This document shows positions 12,559 through 24,922 of a stretch of 64,000 nucleotides of DNA, piece after piece (the stretch's first letter is position 1; each line of letters starts with the position of its first letter). The translations under genes were made by a program, and so were the position numbers. Under the pieces are notes generated by a model, which worked only from the letters and a program-made list of their open reading frames with translations, was not told the origin of the DNA and made no database searches. The DNA comes from Calliopum simillimum (taxonomy: Eukaryota > Arthropoda > Insecta > Diptera > Lauxaniidae): NCBI GenBank assembly GCA_951812925.1, contig OX638368.1, positions 158,768,492 to 158,832,491 on the forward strand, given 5' to 3'.

Positions 12559-13411
12559 TACACAGAGCCAAATCGCCCACATAAAATGGAACAAAAGTAA
12601 GAAGATATCTCTATGGTTTTCATCCAAAAAAAAGTCACATCAAAATCATAGAGAAAATCTTCTTAAAATTTATGTTGCCATTTATATGAAAACTTTGTAA
12701 TATTTAGAAGAAATCTCATCGTTTTCAATACGATTTCTTCTTAATTTTATGAGAAATCTTCTGAAAAAACAATAAGTTTTCTTCTTAATACTATAAGATT
12801 TTCATATAAATGGCAACAGAAATTTATATTAGTTTTTCTCTATGGTTTTGATGTGACTTTCTTCTTGAATGAAAACCATAGATATATCTTCTTACTTTTG
12901 TTCCATTTTATGTTGTCATAATTCGGCTACCAGGTTTTCCATACGCGTCTATTTAATGAACAATTGGAGCTTTTTCGATGATGACCCATCGTATTTCATT
13001 CTGTAAGGATAAGTTGATGGTAAATATGATTTATATAACAAAATAAAATTACTTACATTGTATTTTCTTAAATGCCTCCGTCCTGCCGACATTCCCCAAA
13101 CAAAATAAATAAATAGATAAGAGTTCTGCCAAATCAAAACAAAAAAAAAAAAAAAAAACATTTTATACGATATTCTCCTTAAAACTAGAAAATAATAAGT
13201 TTCTCACGTTACTTACATCTTTCTATGTTATATTCCAAATAGAAATGATGCGAAAATCTTTTTAAAATTTTAAGAAGATTTTTCAAGTAAATTCATAGAG
13301 ATTTCTTTATGGAAAATTCATATTGTTTTCTATTTTTAATAGGAATTCATAGTAAAATGAGTTAATACGACAATCTTCTTATTTTTAGGGGTCATTTTTT
13401 GCTCTGTGTAT
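12559..13411. mobile_element. inverted-repeat element with internal palindrome
   Basis: The outer ends are ATACACAGAGC and GCTCTGTGTAT. Inside, 12580-12914 is a second inverted repeat whose arms start ACATAAAATGGAAC and carry AAGTAAGAAGATAT, spanning about 120 bp per side. The stretch to 13411 repeats motifs of the arms (AAGAAGATTT, TTCATAGAGATTTC). It reads as a MITE with a nested or duplicated arm. There is no coding sequence. Confidence 0.5.
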
Positions 13412-14700
13412 AAAATTTAATTGCGATTAATTTTAAATCGACCAAAACCATAATAAATGGATTTTCATTGTAACCGCTATAAAATATCGTTATAATTCTA
13501 TTAACCAACTGGCAACAGGTCAGAATAAAAGTTCAAAAAAAAGAAAAAGAAACAGGAAAACATTTCAATTTGCTGTGTAACTTTTCAATCAAAAATGAAA
13601 AATGTTGGAAAATTTTAAATTTACACAAACAGACGCACGCAAGCTCATCCGCACCTAAATACATACATACATACATACATTGTTATGCAACAGCATTCAA
13701 TCAACTGCTGCTGCTGCTGCACAACGTACAATATTTGCGGCTATAACTCACTCAAATGAGAGCTCTTATACCTACCACATACATACAAACAGAGCAATAG
13801 ATAAAAAAAGTAGGTAAACAGATACATAAAAACACAAATACATGTACACATGCATACATACATGTAAGCTCATATATGAGCTATAGGAAACACTGCCAGC
13901 AATTTTCATAATATTTGTTTAACGTCTCTTCATGTTGCTGATGATTAATCATTTCTTCAATGATTTATTGATAAACCTGCGGTAGTACGCAAGGTATGAA
14001 ATATGAAAAGAGGGTGGCGACGAGCAAGCAAACGATAGCAAAAAGGTGGCTTCTATGCACGAAATGGACTAAATCCTTACGCGCTCTGCAGGTGTGCACG
14101 TTATATAATGATGTGTTATGTTGATGCTGAAAGGATGAATGCTGTGTGCAGCAACAGTAGCAGTACAAGGGCAATAAAAACCCTTTCCAAAAACTTCATA
14201 ATCCCTTACTCAAAGCTTTATTCAATGCTTTCACTCATGCGGGGAAGGCGGTGGAGTTGGTACGTATGGTGCTTAAATGTTTTTGTCGTCCGTCCGAAGG
14301 GTTCAGATTTTGTTATCTATTGAAAGCTTTTAAATTACCCACTACACTCTTTATATTCATACAATTTAAGCGGTTCATAAAAGAATATTTTTTTTTTTTG
14401 CTTTTGCTTTTGTTTTTATTATTATGGCTTATATATACGGGTAAGTGTTTAAGACTAAAAGGGCAGTGAATCTTTTGTTAGGGTTAAGAAGCACTTGGAT
14501 AACATTAAATGGCATCTGAACTCAAGTAATTTCTAATTAAATTGAAATGTTTTGTTTTAGTTAAGGTATAAGAGAATGATGATTTTCATACAACAATTTT
14601 GGTTTCAGAGATAACGCATATTTTCATTAGATAGAGCGTTGTTTTAGCAAATTAAATTTAAAATGTATAGAATATGATGTCAGTAAAATTTCAAACTTAC

Positions 14701-14825
14701 CCCATTTTTTTCACAAACACCACCGGCATTCTTTAAATCACCCGTCCATGCCAAGCCTAAGGTACCCATTTCAAAATCGCGATATGTAAACATGTAAGCC
14801 AGACAAAAGGCATCGTAGTCTTCCT
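14701..14825 (-). CDS. kuz: kuz (ADAM10) coding exon: metalloprotease domain, middle part
   Basis: This 125-nt exon encodes E-EDYDAFCLAYMFTYRDF, then EMGTLGLAWTG and GGVCEKNG. It follows the conserved ADAM10 segment between the FLEL motif and the loop before the catalytic helix. The acceptor is TTTCAG at 14826-14831; the donor GTAAGT starts at 14700. The first two bases complete a Glu codon with the last base of the exon at 20911-21051, and it ends in phase 0. Kuz is the membrane-anchored ADAM protease that sheds Notch and other surface proteins. The residues match fly Kuz better than its paralogue Kuzbanian-like, as far as I can recall. The HExxH exon is expected left of the window. Confidence 0.92.
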
Positions 14826-15159
14826 CTGAAAGAAAAAAATAAAAACATAAAAATTTGACAAAATCCTTTCTTCTATGGTTTTCTCCAAATTTGCGTGTGA
14901 AAAAGAAAACAAAACTAAGACCCCACAAAATAATTTTTTGAACTAAGTGATTAGTGTAGTCTGCCAAAATAAGGAACAAACGTTGTAAAATAAAGTCATG
15001 CAATTTTTTATGTGGATCCGCTTGAGTTACATTTTACTATATTATCTATTATATTAACTTATCGATAAATTTCCAGATCCACAAATTTCGTTTTTTATTG
15101 CTGCACGATGAACAAGACCTGTCGTTTTTATATAGTACTTAGGTGATAAATTTGTACAA

Positions 15160-15353
15160 CTCAGCAGAATTTGGAAGACGATTATATTGGATATTTGGAA
15201 AATTACCACGAAGACATAAATATTGGGAAAGTTGAAATTAAGGATGTAGATCATTCAAAAACCATAAACAAGCTTAAAAAGGAATTCTTAAGCAATGTTA
15301 AGTCAAAGTGTTTTCCATACTTAAACTGTTCAGGAACAATACGTCACATATGA
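15160..15353 (+). pseudogene. unidentified protein-like fragment
   Basis: A plus-strand reading of about 60 residues (EDDYIGYLENYHEDINIG, then KTINKLKKEFLSNVK and CFPYLNCSG) has balanced amino-acid composition unlike its surroundings and follows a CAGCAG that could be a splice acceptor. No family is recognised. It may be a transposase fragment; no matching neighbouring exon is seen. Confidence 0.2.
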
Positions 15354-15621
15354 AATCTCGATTCACGAGAGTGGATTTCTTGAATCACGAAATAAAATAA
15401 AGCAATTCCCTATCAATATGTAATTTAAATTTTTAACAGGACTTAACGTTCATAAGTTATCGCTTTTAAAAAATAAGCGGTTTGCACAAGACGTTTTGTT
15501 GGAGTTTTAAGACATTTCGTTTCAAGAAACGTTATTTCTTGTACCCGATTTTTATTTATCAAATACTTCAGGTCAGTGTCGCGTGCAAATGTGTTGACAG
15601 TTCTACGATATGAAAGGAGAT

Positions 15622-16254
15622 CTAGTAAGGGGTTTACCTTTGGCCTGGCCAAAAAATAATATACCCTACACTGTAGTATTTAGAAAATTTTGCTTGTATG
15701 GGAAGTGCCACGCCCTCTTGACTGAATTCACTTAGTTTTGTTCAGATATTGAATTAACTATTCTGGTTACTTGTGCTTAATTAGTTTTCATTATCTTGAA
15801 AAACATTTTCAGTAAACCATTTTGAAACTTTTGCTTATATGGGAGGTGCCACGCCCTCTAGTTTGAATTCGCTCAGAGCCTAAACTTACCATCCTCAGTA
15901 TTTATGTGTATTTTGGTTGCATTATCGTAAAAAATGCTCCAAATGTTGCATTTCGAATACATTTTTTGTATGGGCGGACATGCTTATAAATTTTGTTCAT
16001 TTTCAATCCCTCGAGCTAACTTTTACGGCAAAGCTATTGTACCAAATTTCGTCAATCTGTCTTGGTTTGTTTTCCCGTGAAAAATATTTCCACACACAGT
16101 CAGCCAGCCAGCCAGACAGACGGACCTAGCTATATCGACTCAGGAAGTGACGCTGATCAAGAATATATGTATATACTTTTCTATACCTGCCACGCTTTGT
16201 TCTCTGCTTTACAAACGGAAGGACAAAGTGATTATACCCTGGGTGTTGGGTATA
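15622..16254 (-). mobile_element. Helentron (DINE-1-like), copy 3, internally deleted
   Basis: In minus orientation it runs from TATACCCAACACCCAGGGTATA at 16254 to CTTACTAG at 15622, with the GGCCAGGCC hairpin near 15640-15653. It retains a short GGCTGGCTGGCTG remnant and two GAGGGCGTGGCAC units, so two internal units are missing compared with copies 1 and 2. It is visibly more diverged. Confidence 0.75.
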
Positions 16255-18281
16255 AAAACAAAAATACTGCACAGACATGTCTTGTTTGATTTGCTTCAAT
16301 TCATTTCAGCGCATATACTGTAAGTGTAGTGTACATTACAAAATTTTACTTAAGTAATAAAAGTAGTTTTATTTGCTTACGCTCTTTTTCTCGCGAAAAT
16401 GCAACTTGTAAATGTTACCATATCATAAATTTTATTGCGGCTTTTATGTTTTACACTGACCTAAAGTAGTTGTTTGTGTAAAAAATAGCACACCAAAATA
16501 TTTGTTAGAATCAGGTTGTTTTTTGACACTGATAAAACAAAATAGTGTTCTTACTTTAGTGCAAAAATTAAATCAGTAAAGATTTAAATCTTAAATTTTT
16601 TGGATCAAATACTTCAGTTCAGTGTAAAATAAGTGAGCAAAAGAAGAACCTTTTATTTCAGGATGTCTTCTGCAAGTCATTAATAGGTAGTTTGTTCTAC
16701 AACATAAATTTTAGGATTTTCAAAAGTTATCTCCTAAACTATAAGATCTATGTAGTTTGTAGAGCAGGCAATTTCCTACAATTTTCACATTTTAAATTAT
16801 GATAACTTCTCGACTATAGGAATTTTTAAAATTATAATGGTGTGGAGAAATATTTATTTTTTTTTCCTTTTCTAGATAAAATTTTTGTTTTATTGACACA
16901 ACAACCTTCATAAATTCTGATTGATATTGAAATCGATTTAGTCTATGAGAATCTTTTCACGGTTTTAAATATTAGGGAAATTTTTTAAGCAAAAGCATAA
17001 AAATCTAAAGAGAAAATGCTCCAAAATAAAGTTAAAATTAATGCAGGAATGTTGCAACCAAATATGGCAAACCAGAGTTTATTTTGTCATTGTTAATGGT
17101 ATAAAGAGGAATCAGGTATTGCGCACGATTAAACAAATTTACTAACTATTTACAAGGAATATTCCTTTCTAACTGTGGTTTAGGTTTAGGTTTTCTTATC
17201 TGAAGGCAGCAACAGCAATAGCAACGGCAACGGCAACGGCAACGACAACGACAACAGCAACAATATCAGCCACACTTGTTAGACACTAAGAATTCATGCC
17301 GCAATGTTGTACGAGTATAATCCTGGCCTTCGTCTTCATAGCCCTCGTCCCCATTCCTTGCAGCAAACAAAGTATGGATTTCGCTATGATGCCTTTGCCT
17401 TTTGTTGTGATTAAATTGTGCGGAAAAGTTTTCATTTAACTTTTACTCCTTTTTTTACACTTTGCTGGTGCTGCAGCAACTTCCTTCCTCCTTCTGCTTA
17501 CTTGCGCATTATTATGCTTATTGCTTTAACTGTTTATTCTTGTACTCATTTGCTATGATTGAGTGCGTTTTGCTTTTTGTCTTAAATCTAAGTACGACGC
17601 TTTGTGTGTGTGGTTTCAATGTGGGAGGTGGTGTGAGTGATTGAATTGTTCTTCGCAGAGGAGTAAGAAAATGATGCTCTTAGTACAGTGATGTTAAAAT
17701 GAGTTGAATGTCAATAAAATTGTTCTGATTGTATTGATTGTTTTTATGCTTGTTTGCAAAATCTGCATTAAAGAAAATTTTATACTTTTAGGCTTCAAAG
17801 AGATTGGGCATTTATAAACATTTAATTTTTTTAGTTTTCATTTTAAAATTTAACTCTTTTCTTATGTTTTACCTAAGCATGTACTTGAGATTAAAACAAA
17901 TTTTCCGAATGCAATCCTAACATGAGTAAACAGCTACTACTTTTGTTGTATTTAGTTTCACTTTCAACTCATGACAAAATTTTAGTTTTACTGTATTTGG
18001 ACTAACTTTTGATGTATGTAACGTGCCGATACCAGTCTATTCAAATATTTTACATTCAGAACTTGTTCTCTGGATTTCAGATGAACATCTGCACCAACCT
18101 TCATCTATCTCCATTTTTGGATTAGTTATTGTGGTAAATGGGCTAGGCCCATCTCTGCTCTAAGCGGCCATTCTGTTCGAAAGCTTACAAAACTTCAGAA
18201 ATATAATTGAAGTGCCCGGGCAAGTACCGAATTCTCTAAAATAGTGAACAAAATAATGCTTAACTGCATGAAAAAAAAAAA

Positions 18282-19225
18282 CTAGTAAGGGTGGTATCTT
18301 TGGCCTGGCCAAAAATTAAATACCCTAGACTGCATTTCAAGTATATTATTAGGAGAGTATGAGAACACATTGCTTATATGTGAAGTGCCACGCCCTCACC
18401 TCCGAGCTTACCTTGATTTTGCGTAGAGCTTGCATTTACTGTTCTGAGTGTTTGAGTAAATTTCGGTTAGGTTTTCTTTAAAAAATCTTTCAACATAGCA
18501 TTTTGAAACTTTCGCTTATATGGGAGGTGCCACGCCCTCTAATCCTACTTTGCCTACTTTAAGCTCAGAGTTTACAATTAATGTTCTTCGTGTTTGAGTG
18601 AAATTTGGTTGAATTATCTCAAAAAACACTTTCATTATATAATTTTGAAACGTTTGCTTATATGGGAGGTGCCACGCCCTCTTGTCCAAGTTTACCTAGA
18701 TCATGCGTTTAGCATGCATTTAAAGATCCAAGTGTTTGAGTGTAATTTGGTTGGGTTATCTTAAAAAACGCTTTCCGTATAACATTTTGAAACTTTTGTT
18801 TATATGGGAGGTGCCACGCCCTCGCTTAGTTTTTGCTCCGAGCTTATATTTACTTTTTCTAGTATTTATGTGTATTTTACTTCTGTTATTACGAATAATG
18901 CTGTTATGATTGCATTTTGAATATATTTTTTGTATGGGCGGTAGGCGTGTCCGTTGACCGATTTCGCTCATTTTTAATCCCCCGAGCTAGCTTTTACGAC
19001 GGAGGCTGCGCACCAAATTTCATTGAATTATGTTGCTCAGTTTTCCCAAAAAATGTATTTCCATACACACCCAGCCAGCCAGCCAGACAGACAGACGGAC
19101 ACGGCTATGTCGACTCAGGAGGTGACGCTGATCAAGAATATATATACTTTTCTATATCTGCCACGCCTCCTTCTCTGCGTTTCAAACGGAAGGACAAAGT
19201 GAATATACCCTGAGTGTAGGGTATA
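18282..19225 (-). mobile_element. Helentron (DINE-1-like), copy 4
   Basis: In minus orientation it starts TATACCCTACACTCAGGGTATA at 19225 and ends CTTACTAG at 18282, with the hairpin near 18301-18314 and T residues beyond both ends. It has four GAGGGCGTGGCACC units near 18390, 18530, 18670 and 18810, but only a few GGCT repeats. It is full length but older than copies 1 and 2. Confidence 0.78.
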
Positions 19226-19849
19226 ATAAGTGTCATATGTTCGTCTCAACATTATTGTAATTATTTTTGAAAAATTCAAATTAATTGACTTATAGTCAAA
19301 ACTATAATTCTTTTTATAAAAACCTCAGAAAAAATATCAAATTTTGAGTATGCTTGATACCTATACAACAAATATGATCAAGTCACTGATTGCGCTGGAA
19401 CTTTTTGGCATGGGATTTAACTAGATACGTATTTTGTTCCAGGTTTCTCGGCTTGTGGGCTGTATGATAAAAATGATGGAATTTTCGTGTTTTGAAAATT
19501 TTTTCACAGAAACCGGACAAAAACTTAAATTTGGTTTGAGTTTACAAACTATTTTGCTTTAAGAAATGTTAACGACATTTCAAGCCTTGTGTTTTTTCTT
19601 TTTCAGTTTATATTTCACATACTTATAGATATTCATGTACATAAATATAATCCATGCCAATGTCAAGTAAAATGTTCAATCATCAACTGAAATTGATAAT
19701 TCCAATGCATGAAAATATACGCTTCACTCAAGGATGATTCAATCCAATCGTACGATTGAATGCTTTCGACAAAAACTTGACAATTTCCGTGCATGGTAAA
19801 TTTATCCCATTAGGAAATTATTTATTGAGCATAACAAATGGGGTATTAT

Positions 19850-20405
19850 TCGTCAGATTTACGGTTTAAAAATTGATTTTAATTTTATTATGTTTTAATG
19901 ATTCTCTGTTGAAAATGATCGAGCACGTAATTTTTAATATTTAGTTTTGGTAAAAATAAACAAATTTATGATTTTTCAAAGTTTCATGATTTGGGAAAAC
20001 ACTTTTTTTTTGTGATGCATTTCTCTCTGAAACTATTTGCTATGGGTAAAAACTGTCATAACATAAAATATATAATGTAAGATGAAATGGGACGACTTAT
20101 GTTCGAAAAATCGATATATCTCAAGAAATAATACGAGTTTCACTAAAATTAACAGATATTTAAACAAAGTTGAATAGAGAGCTTATGGTAAAAAATTTCA
20201 AGTTCTGACGGTTTTTCCCTATAGCCAATAGTTTCTGAGTTAAATGCATCACAAAAAAAAAAAGGTTTTTCTCGAAACCATGAAACTTTAAAATATCATA
20301 ACATTGTTAATTTTCACCAAAACGAAAAATTAAAAAATGTGTACTCGATCATTTTTAACAGGGAATCATTAAAAAATTAAAATCAGTGCTTAAAGTTTAA
20401 ATCTG
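19850..20405. repeat. inverted-repeat (foldback-like) element
   Basis: The left arm (about 19867-20065) carries CAGATTTACGGTTTAAA, GATTCTCTGTTGAAAATGAT, AAAGTTTCATGA and TGTGATGCATTT. The right arm (about 20190-20400) is its diverged reverse complement. A single arm of the same family lies at 48470-48690. There is no coding capacity. Confidence 0.6.
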
Positions 20406-20910
20406 CTACGATCACAAAGTTCCAAACACAGCATAAGTTTGGCTCCAGTATGGAGTTTTGTCACTGCTGATGTAGAGAATGTTCTGAGATAATTTTCTAA
20501 TATTAGTTACAAATTCCGAACCTGCGACGAATCATATATACTACTGACAAGGTAGAGCACTATGGAATGCCGTTGATGCGAGAGTTTTCAAGCCTGCGTC
20601 AAGATTTTTTATATCCAAAATGATTTCTTTGATGCAAAGCTTTCCAATAAAACTAATATTTTCATGTTCTTGGGCTTTATAAGAAATGTTTGCTTAGTGC
20701 CAATTTTGAAATCATAATTTGGGAAAAAAATGTTACCACACTTTAGACTCATACTTTTTCCTACTAGGATAATATACGAAACACGTTACCTGAACGTAAT
20801 ATCGTTGTTTAATGATGTCACAACAAAAAAGCGTGAAATTAAGTTTAATTCAAGAAGAAAAATTAAATTAATTTCACTAAAGGTATTATAATGGATCTTC
20901 ATGAACTCAC

Positions 20911-21051
20911 CTGAAAATAATTCCAGAAATTTCTCAACACCATAGTTTCCAGGAAATCTATATGTGGGATCCTTTAATGCATTCATGTTGTGCACTTTAA
21001 TGCGTTTGATCATAAATGTAATGTTGTCCGGCTTGCCATCGTTGTTGAAAT
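20911..21051 (-). CDS. kuz: kuz (ADAM10) coding exon: start of metalloprotease domain
   Basis: This 141-nt exon reads (D)FNNDGKPDNITFMIKRIKV, then DPTYRFPGNYGVEKFLELFS. It aligns with the human ADAM10 stretch that has NISFMVKRIRI and GVEKFLEL. The acceptor AG at 21052-21053 follows a weak pyrimidine tract; the donor GTGAGT starts at 20910. Both ends split codons in the phase required by its neighbours: GAT (Asp) with the upstream exon and GAG (Glu) with the downstream one. This part lies in the substrate-binding half of the catalytic domain. No zinc ligands are in this exon. Confidence 0.93.
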
Positions 21052-24000
21052 CTATAAAATGAACTTACTTTAAATAAATATAATTCATATACGAGTAGAT
21101 ACTTGTAATTTGTGTAAAAAGCATTTCTTTTGTAAATATATGCAATATATTGCAGATTGAAACTAAACTGATGCGTTTTTTTTTGCATATAAGACTTTCA
21201 ACTCTATATATTTCTACATATTTTAATTTCATTCAATCTATGCAAATATTTTAAGAGCGCAACTTACAGTCAGTATTAATATGACTGAATCAAAAAATGT
21301 TGCCAAGTTTTGTTGCATACTTTTTGGAGCACTACACAGAAAGCACTTAATGCAACATGTGAAGTTTTCATACCAATTATAAATTTTCCGTAATAGCAAT
21401 ACATGACAGAAAGTAAAAATAAAACTTTTCAATTACTTTCATTTTGTTATTCAAGTTATTACTTTGCTCATAGTTGATAAATGAAAACAGGTAGCATACT
21501 TTTATGCGTGTGTGTGTGTTATTTTCTTCATTTCTAATTAGAGTATACATTGTGGATGGAATAAATACACAGATATGAATTATTTAAATAAAAATAAAGT
21601 GTACCTGGTATATGAATGTGAAAATTACTGACCCTTAGTTGTTAGCAAATTGTAGAGAAATATGTTTAGGTACTTCTTTTCATCGTTAGAGAGCAGTTGG
21701 CAGAAAAAGTTACGTGATAACATCGTTCGGCAGAAGGTAATAATTATAAAGATTGGAGTAAACCATTCAATATAAGCCTTGTCTGCCAATTATTTATTTC
21801 TTATTTTTAAAATGGCGGCTTTTCAAAAATGAAAAACAAAAAAAAAAAAAAAAAAAAAAATTGCTGTTATGTGACATCGCGTCTGTCACCTATTTTAAAA
21901 AATTGGGAAAGCTCCAAAAATATGTTTGGTGCTGCATTTTTGATTTACTAATTTTTTTCACAATTTTTATGACAAAAAAAAAAAATAAAATTTCTTCGTT
22001 AGGCAGAACACGTTTTTTGTGAAGATAACATCATAAGGCACGGCGCTGTCCTGAGAATTTAAATAACGATAACAACACCCCTCTGGGGTTATTTCATATT
22101 ATGAAAGCCTATCAAATTCTGCATATTTTGGTGAATTTTAAAAAAAACGTTAGAGCGGTTTTTGAAAAAAAGACAAAAAAACCGTTAAAATTGAAATGAA
22201 GAAAAAGTTTTGAGTTTACACACAAAAATTAAATTTTTATCAATATTTTAGCAAATAATGATTGTAGTGTGTATATATTATGAAAGCATATTAAATTCTT
22301 CAGAATATAAGACTAAGTAAAAAAAAATCGATGAGCCGGTTTTCAAAATATGGCAAAAAACCGTTAAAATTTCAATGGAAATCAATATTTTTAGTCGACA
22401 TATGAAAATTAATTTTGCTTATTATTGCAACAAATAATGAAAAATATAAATATACACACATATTATATATATATCATGTATGTTTACTATAGAATAAAAT
22501 GTTTACGTTCCTCAACAAAAAAACACTGAAAAAAATGATTAAAAAAATTATTTAGTTAAAAAATATCGTTAAAATTGGAGTAAGCCCGACAAAGTTCGGA
22601 TTTTTCTGCAAAATAGTTCGAAGTGAATTTTTGTCACCAGAATACTCTTTAATTATGCATGAAAGATAAAGTGTGAAAAAATCATAGTGAAATCTTCTAC
22701 GCATAAAAAGTTATTCAAGGTCAAAGGTCAAAAAAATCAGTTTTTTGTAAATATCACAAACGGATACTTTTTTAGAAAAATAGGTCTAGATAATTTTGTA
22801 GCTCTGAAAATTTACTATACAAAAGATCTGTGAGTTGTCTTCGTACGACTTATAGTTTAGGAGATATTCTAATTAAAAAAGTGTCAAAGCTTGGTAATGC
22901 ACACATACGGTATATAAGTGTGCATAGCCAAATGTTGATTTTTAAATTGCCATAACTTATGAACGATGAGTTGCACGAAAAAAACAAAACTATCAGGTTA
23001 TAGGAAATTGTATGTTCTATAAATAATTAGCAATATATGTACACATACAATTTACCTTTTAGGAGTTATTCAATGAAAACCATAAAAATTAAGGAAAACG
23101 TTAGAACAGTCTGTTTTTATTGAAGTACTCCTAAACGGTAAATTGTATGTGTACATTAGACCGGTGCGTTTTGGACGAAAGTTTAAAATTTGTCGCGCAA
23201 CCGGCAGAATTGTAAAGTTTAACTATCGACATGAAGATTGCCGCCACCCTAGCTCTGAGAGATGACGGGAAGGGGTGTCGATATATTTTTGAAGGTTGAA
23301 AAACGTGGTTTAAAAATGCATGCTCATAGGTCTGAAGTGAATCAATTCTCAGCTTCGTAGTAGGTCGAAAACTGAAATCCAAGACATGGATTCTTATGTA
23401 TTTTTTCCCGTAAAATCGAATGGCATCATTAGTTTTCTGATAAGACGTCGATTTTTGGCGATAAGTGAACTTTTCAGCTCAAAAAAGTCGAAATTTTACC
23501 AAATCCCCTGTCTCAGCACTCCACAATTGAACAGAAAAAATCTTAGAAAAATTTGAAACGTATATTTTGCTAGGATTTTCCTGCCGAATCCAGTGGTACC
23601 ATTTTTTTTGCGCTACGACATTATTTTCATTCATGAAAAACGAATTTTTGATTTTTATTATCAAAAAATATCACGAAATCGGGCGTAAATATTTAGTCAA
23701 TGACGGTTCCCAACGTCCGGACGGTTTTTTTTTTTTCGGTGCCCCCTAGTAAAATTTTTTTAGAATATTTTTGGAATTTTTTTTAACCCATTATAAACAA
23801 GTTTTTGAAAAAGGGGTCAAAAGGACCCTTAAAAACGGGATATAATGGGTCAAGATGTTCACATAACTTAATGTAGAATCAAGCATGGAACAATATTTTA
23901 GAACATCTTAACCCATTACAACGCGTTTTTAAGGGTCTTTTCGACCCCTTTTTCCAAAAACTTGTTTATAATGGGTTAAGATGTTCCAAAATATTGTTCC

Positions 24001-24922
24001 ACGCTTGATTCTACATTAAGTTATGTGAACAAATTAACCCATTATATCCCGTTTTTAAGGGTCTTTTTGAAAGCTTTTTCAAAAACTTGTTTATAATGGG
24101 CTAAAAAAAATTCCAAAAATATTCTAAAAAAATTTTACTAGGGGGCACCGAAAAAAAAAAAACCGTCCGGACGTTGGGAACCGTCGTTGACTAAATATTT
24201 ACCCCCGATTTCGTGATATTTTTTTATAATAAAAATCAAAAATTCGTTTTTCATGGATGAAAATAATGTCGTAGCGCAAAAAAAATAGTACCACTGGATT
24301 CGGCAGGAAAAATCCTAACAAAATATACACTTCAAATTTTTCTAATATTTTTTCTGTTCAATTGTGGAGTGCTCAAACAGGGGATTTGGAAAAATTTCGA
24401 CTTTTTTGAGCTGAAAAGTTCACTAAACGCTGAAAATGGACGTCTTATCAGAAAACAAATGATGCCATTCGATTTTACGGGAAAAAATACATAAGAATCC
24501 ATGTCTTGGATTTCAGTTTTCGACCTACTACGAAGCTGAGAATTGATTCACTTCAGACCTATGAGCATGCATTTTTAAACCACGTTTTTCAACCTTCAAA
24601 AATATATCGACACCCCTTCCCGTCATCTCTCAGAGCTAGGGTGGCGGCAATCTTCATGTCGATAGTTAAACTTTACAATTCTGCCGGTTGCGCGACAAAT
24701 TTTAAACTTTCGTCCAAAACGCACCGGTCTAGTGTACATACATTGCTTATCAATTCTGGATTCTCCATGCAAATCACATGAATGGGAACAACATACCATG
24801 TAAGTATCAACGACGATTCAATTACATACCGAAATTGTCATCAGCTCCCTTACTATTACATAGTTTTCTTTCACAGAAAGGTAAATTTTTTACACAAATT
24901 TTTTTTTTTTTACACAACTTAC
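21052..24922 (-). other. kuz: kuz intron (3.9 kb)
   Basis: It is bounded by the GTAAGT donor at 24922 and the acceptor at 21052. Most of its right half is the palindromic element at 23157-24731. A diverged tandem duplication with CGTTAAAATTGAAATG and CGTTAAAATTTCAATG sits at about 22095-22385. A small hairpin (about 23035-23148) with arms reading GTACACATACAATTTACC ends exactly at the foldback target. I see nothing in 21052-22080. Confidence 0.85.
23157..24731. mobile_element. palindromic foldback element, TAGACCGG family, copy 2 (1,575 bp)
   Basis: The element begins TAGACCGGTGCGTTTTGG and ends with its exact reverse complement. It is flanked by the 8-bp duplication GTGTACAT (23149-23156 and 24732-24739). 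The arms, each about 785 bp, match closely almost to the centre near 23945. Even an 80-residue reading on the minus strand of the left arm recurs nearly unchanged on the plus strand of the right arm. The interior contains several AACCCATTATA blocks. No transposase is encoded, so those readings are not genes. Its first nine bases equal those of the element at 8383. Confidence 0.85.

Larger units (their letters stand above)
1..14700 (-). other. kuz: kuz intron, 3' part beyond window (repeat-filled)
   Basis: This stretch follows the GTAAGT donor at 14700 and reaches the window edge, so the intron is longer than 14.7 kb. I found no sequence resembling the next ADAM10 exon (the HExxH zinc-binding region) on the minus strand. 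The content is AT-rich noncoding DNA with the repeats listed separately. I see no recognisable gene or element in 1-540, 840-1680, 2950-3160, 3360-4440, 6220-7080, 7300-8380, 10460-10960 and 13412-14700, apart from simple repeats: a GT-rich tract near 6820-6865, poly(A) near 7760-7790, ACAT repeats near 13655-13680 and CTG repeats near 13705. Confidence 0.75.
14826..20910 (-). other. kuz: kuz intron (6.1 kb)
   Basis: It is bounded by the GTGAGT donor at 20910 and the TTTCAG acceptor at 14826. It holds two minus-oriented Helentrons and one inverted-repeat element, listed separately. The stretch 16255-18281 has no recognisable gene; it contains CAACGG/CAACAG triplet repeats near 17205-17270. 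Confidence 0.85.

Noticed and set aside
23131..24781. Two 80-90 residue readings sharing the same N-terminus (MDFSFRPTTK)
   Set aside because: They are the two arms of the palindromic foldback element, with no family match and no coding signs.
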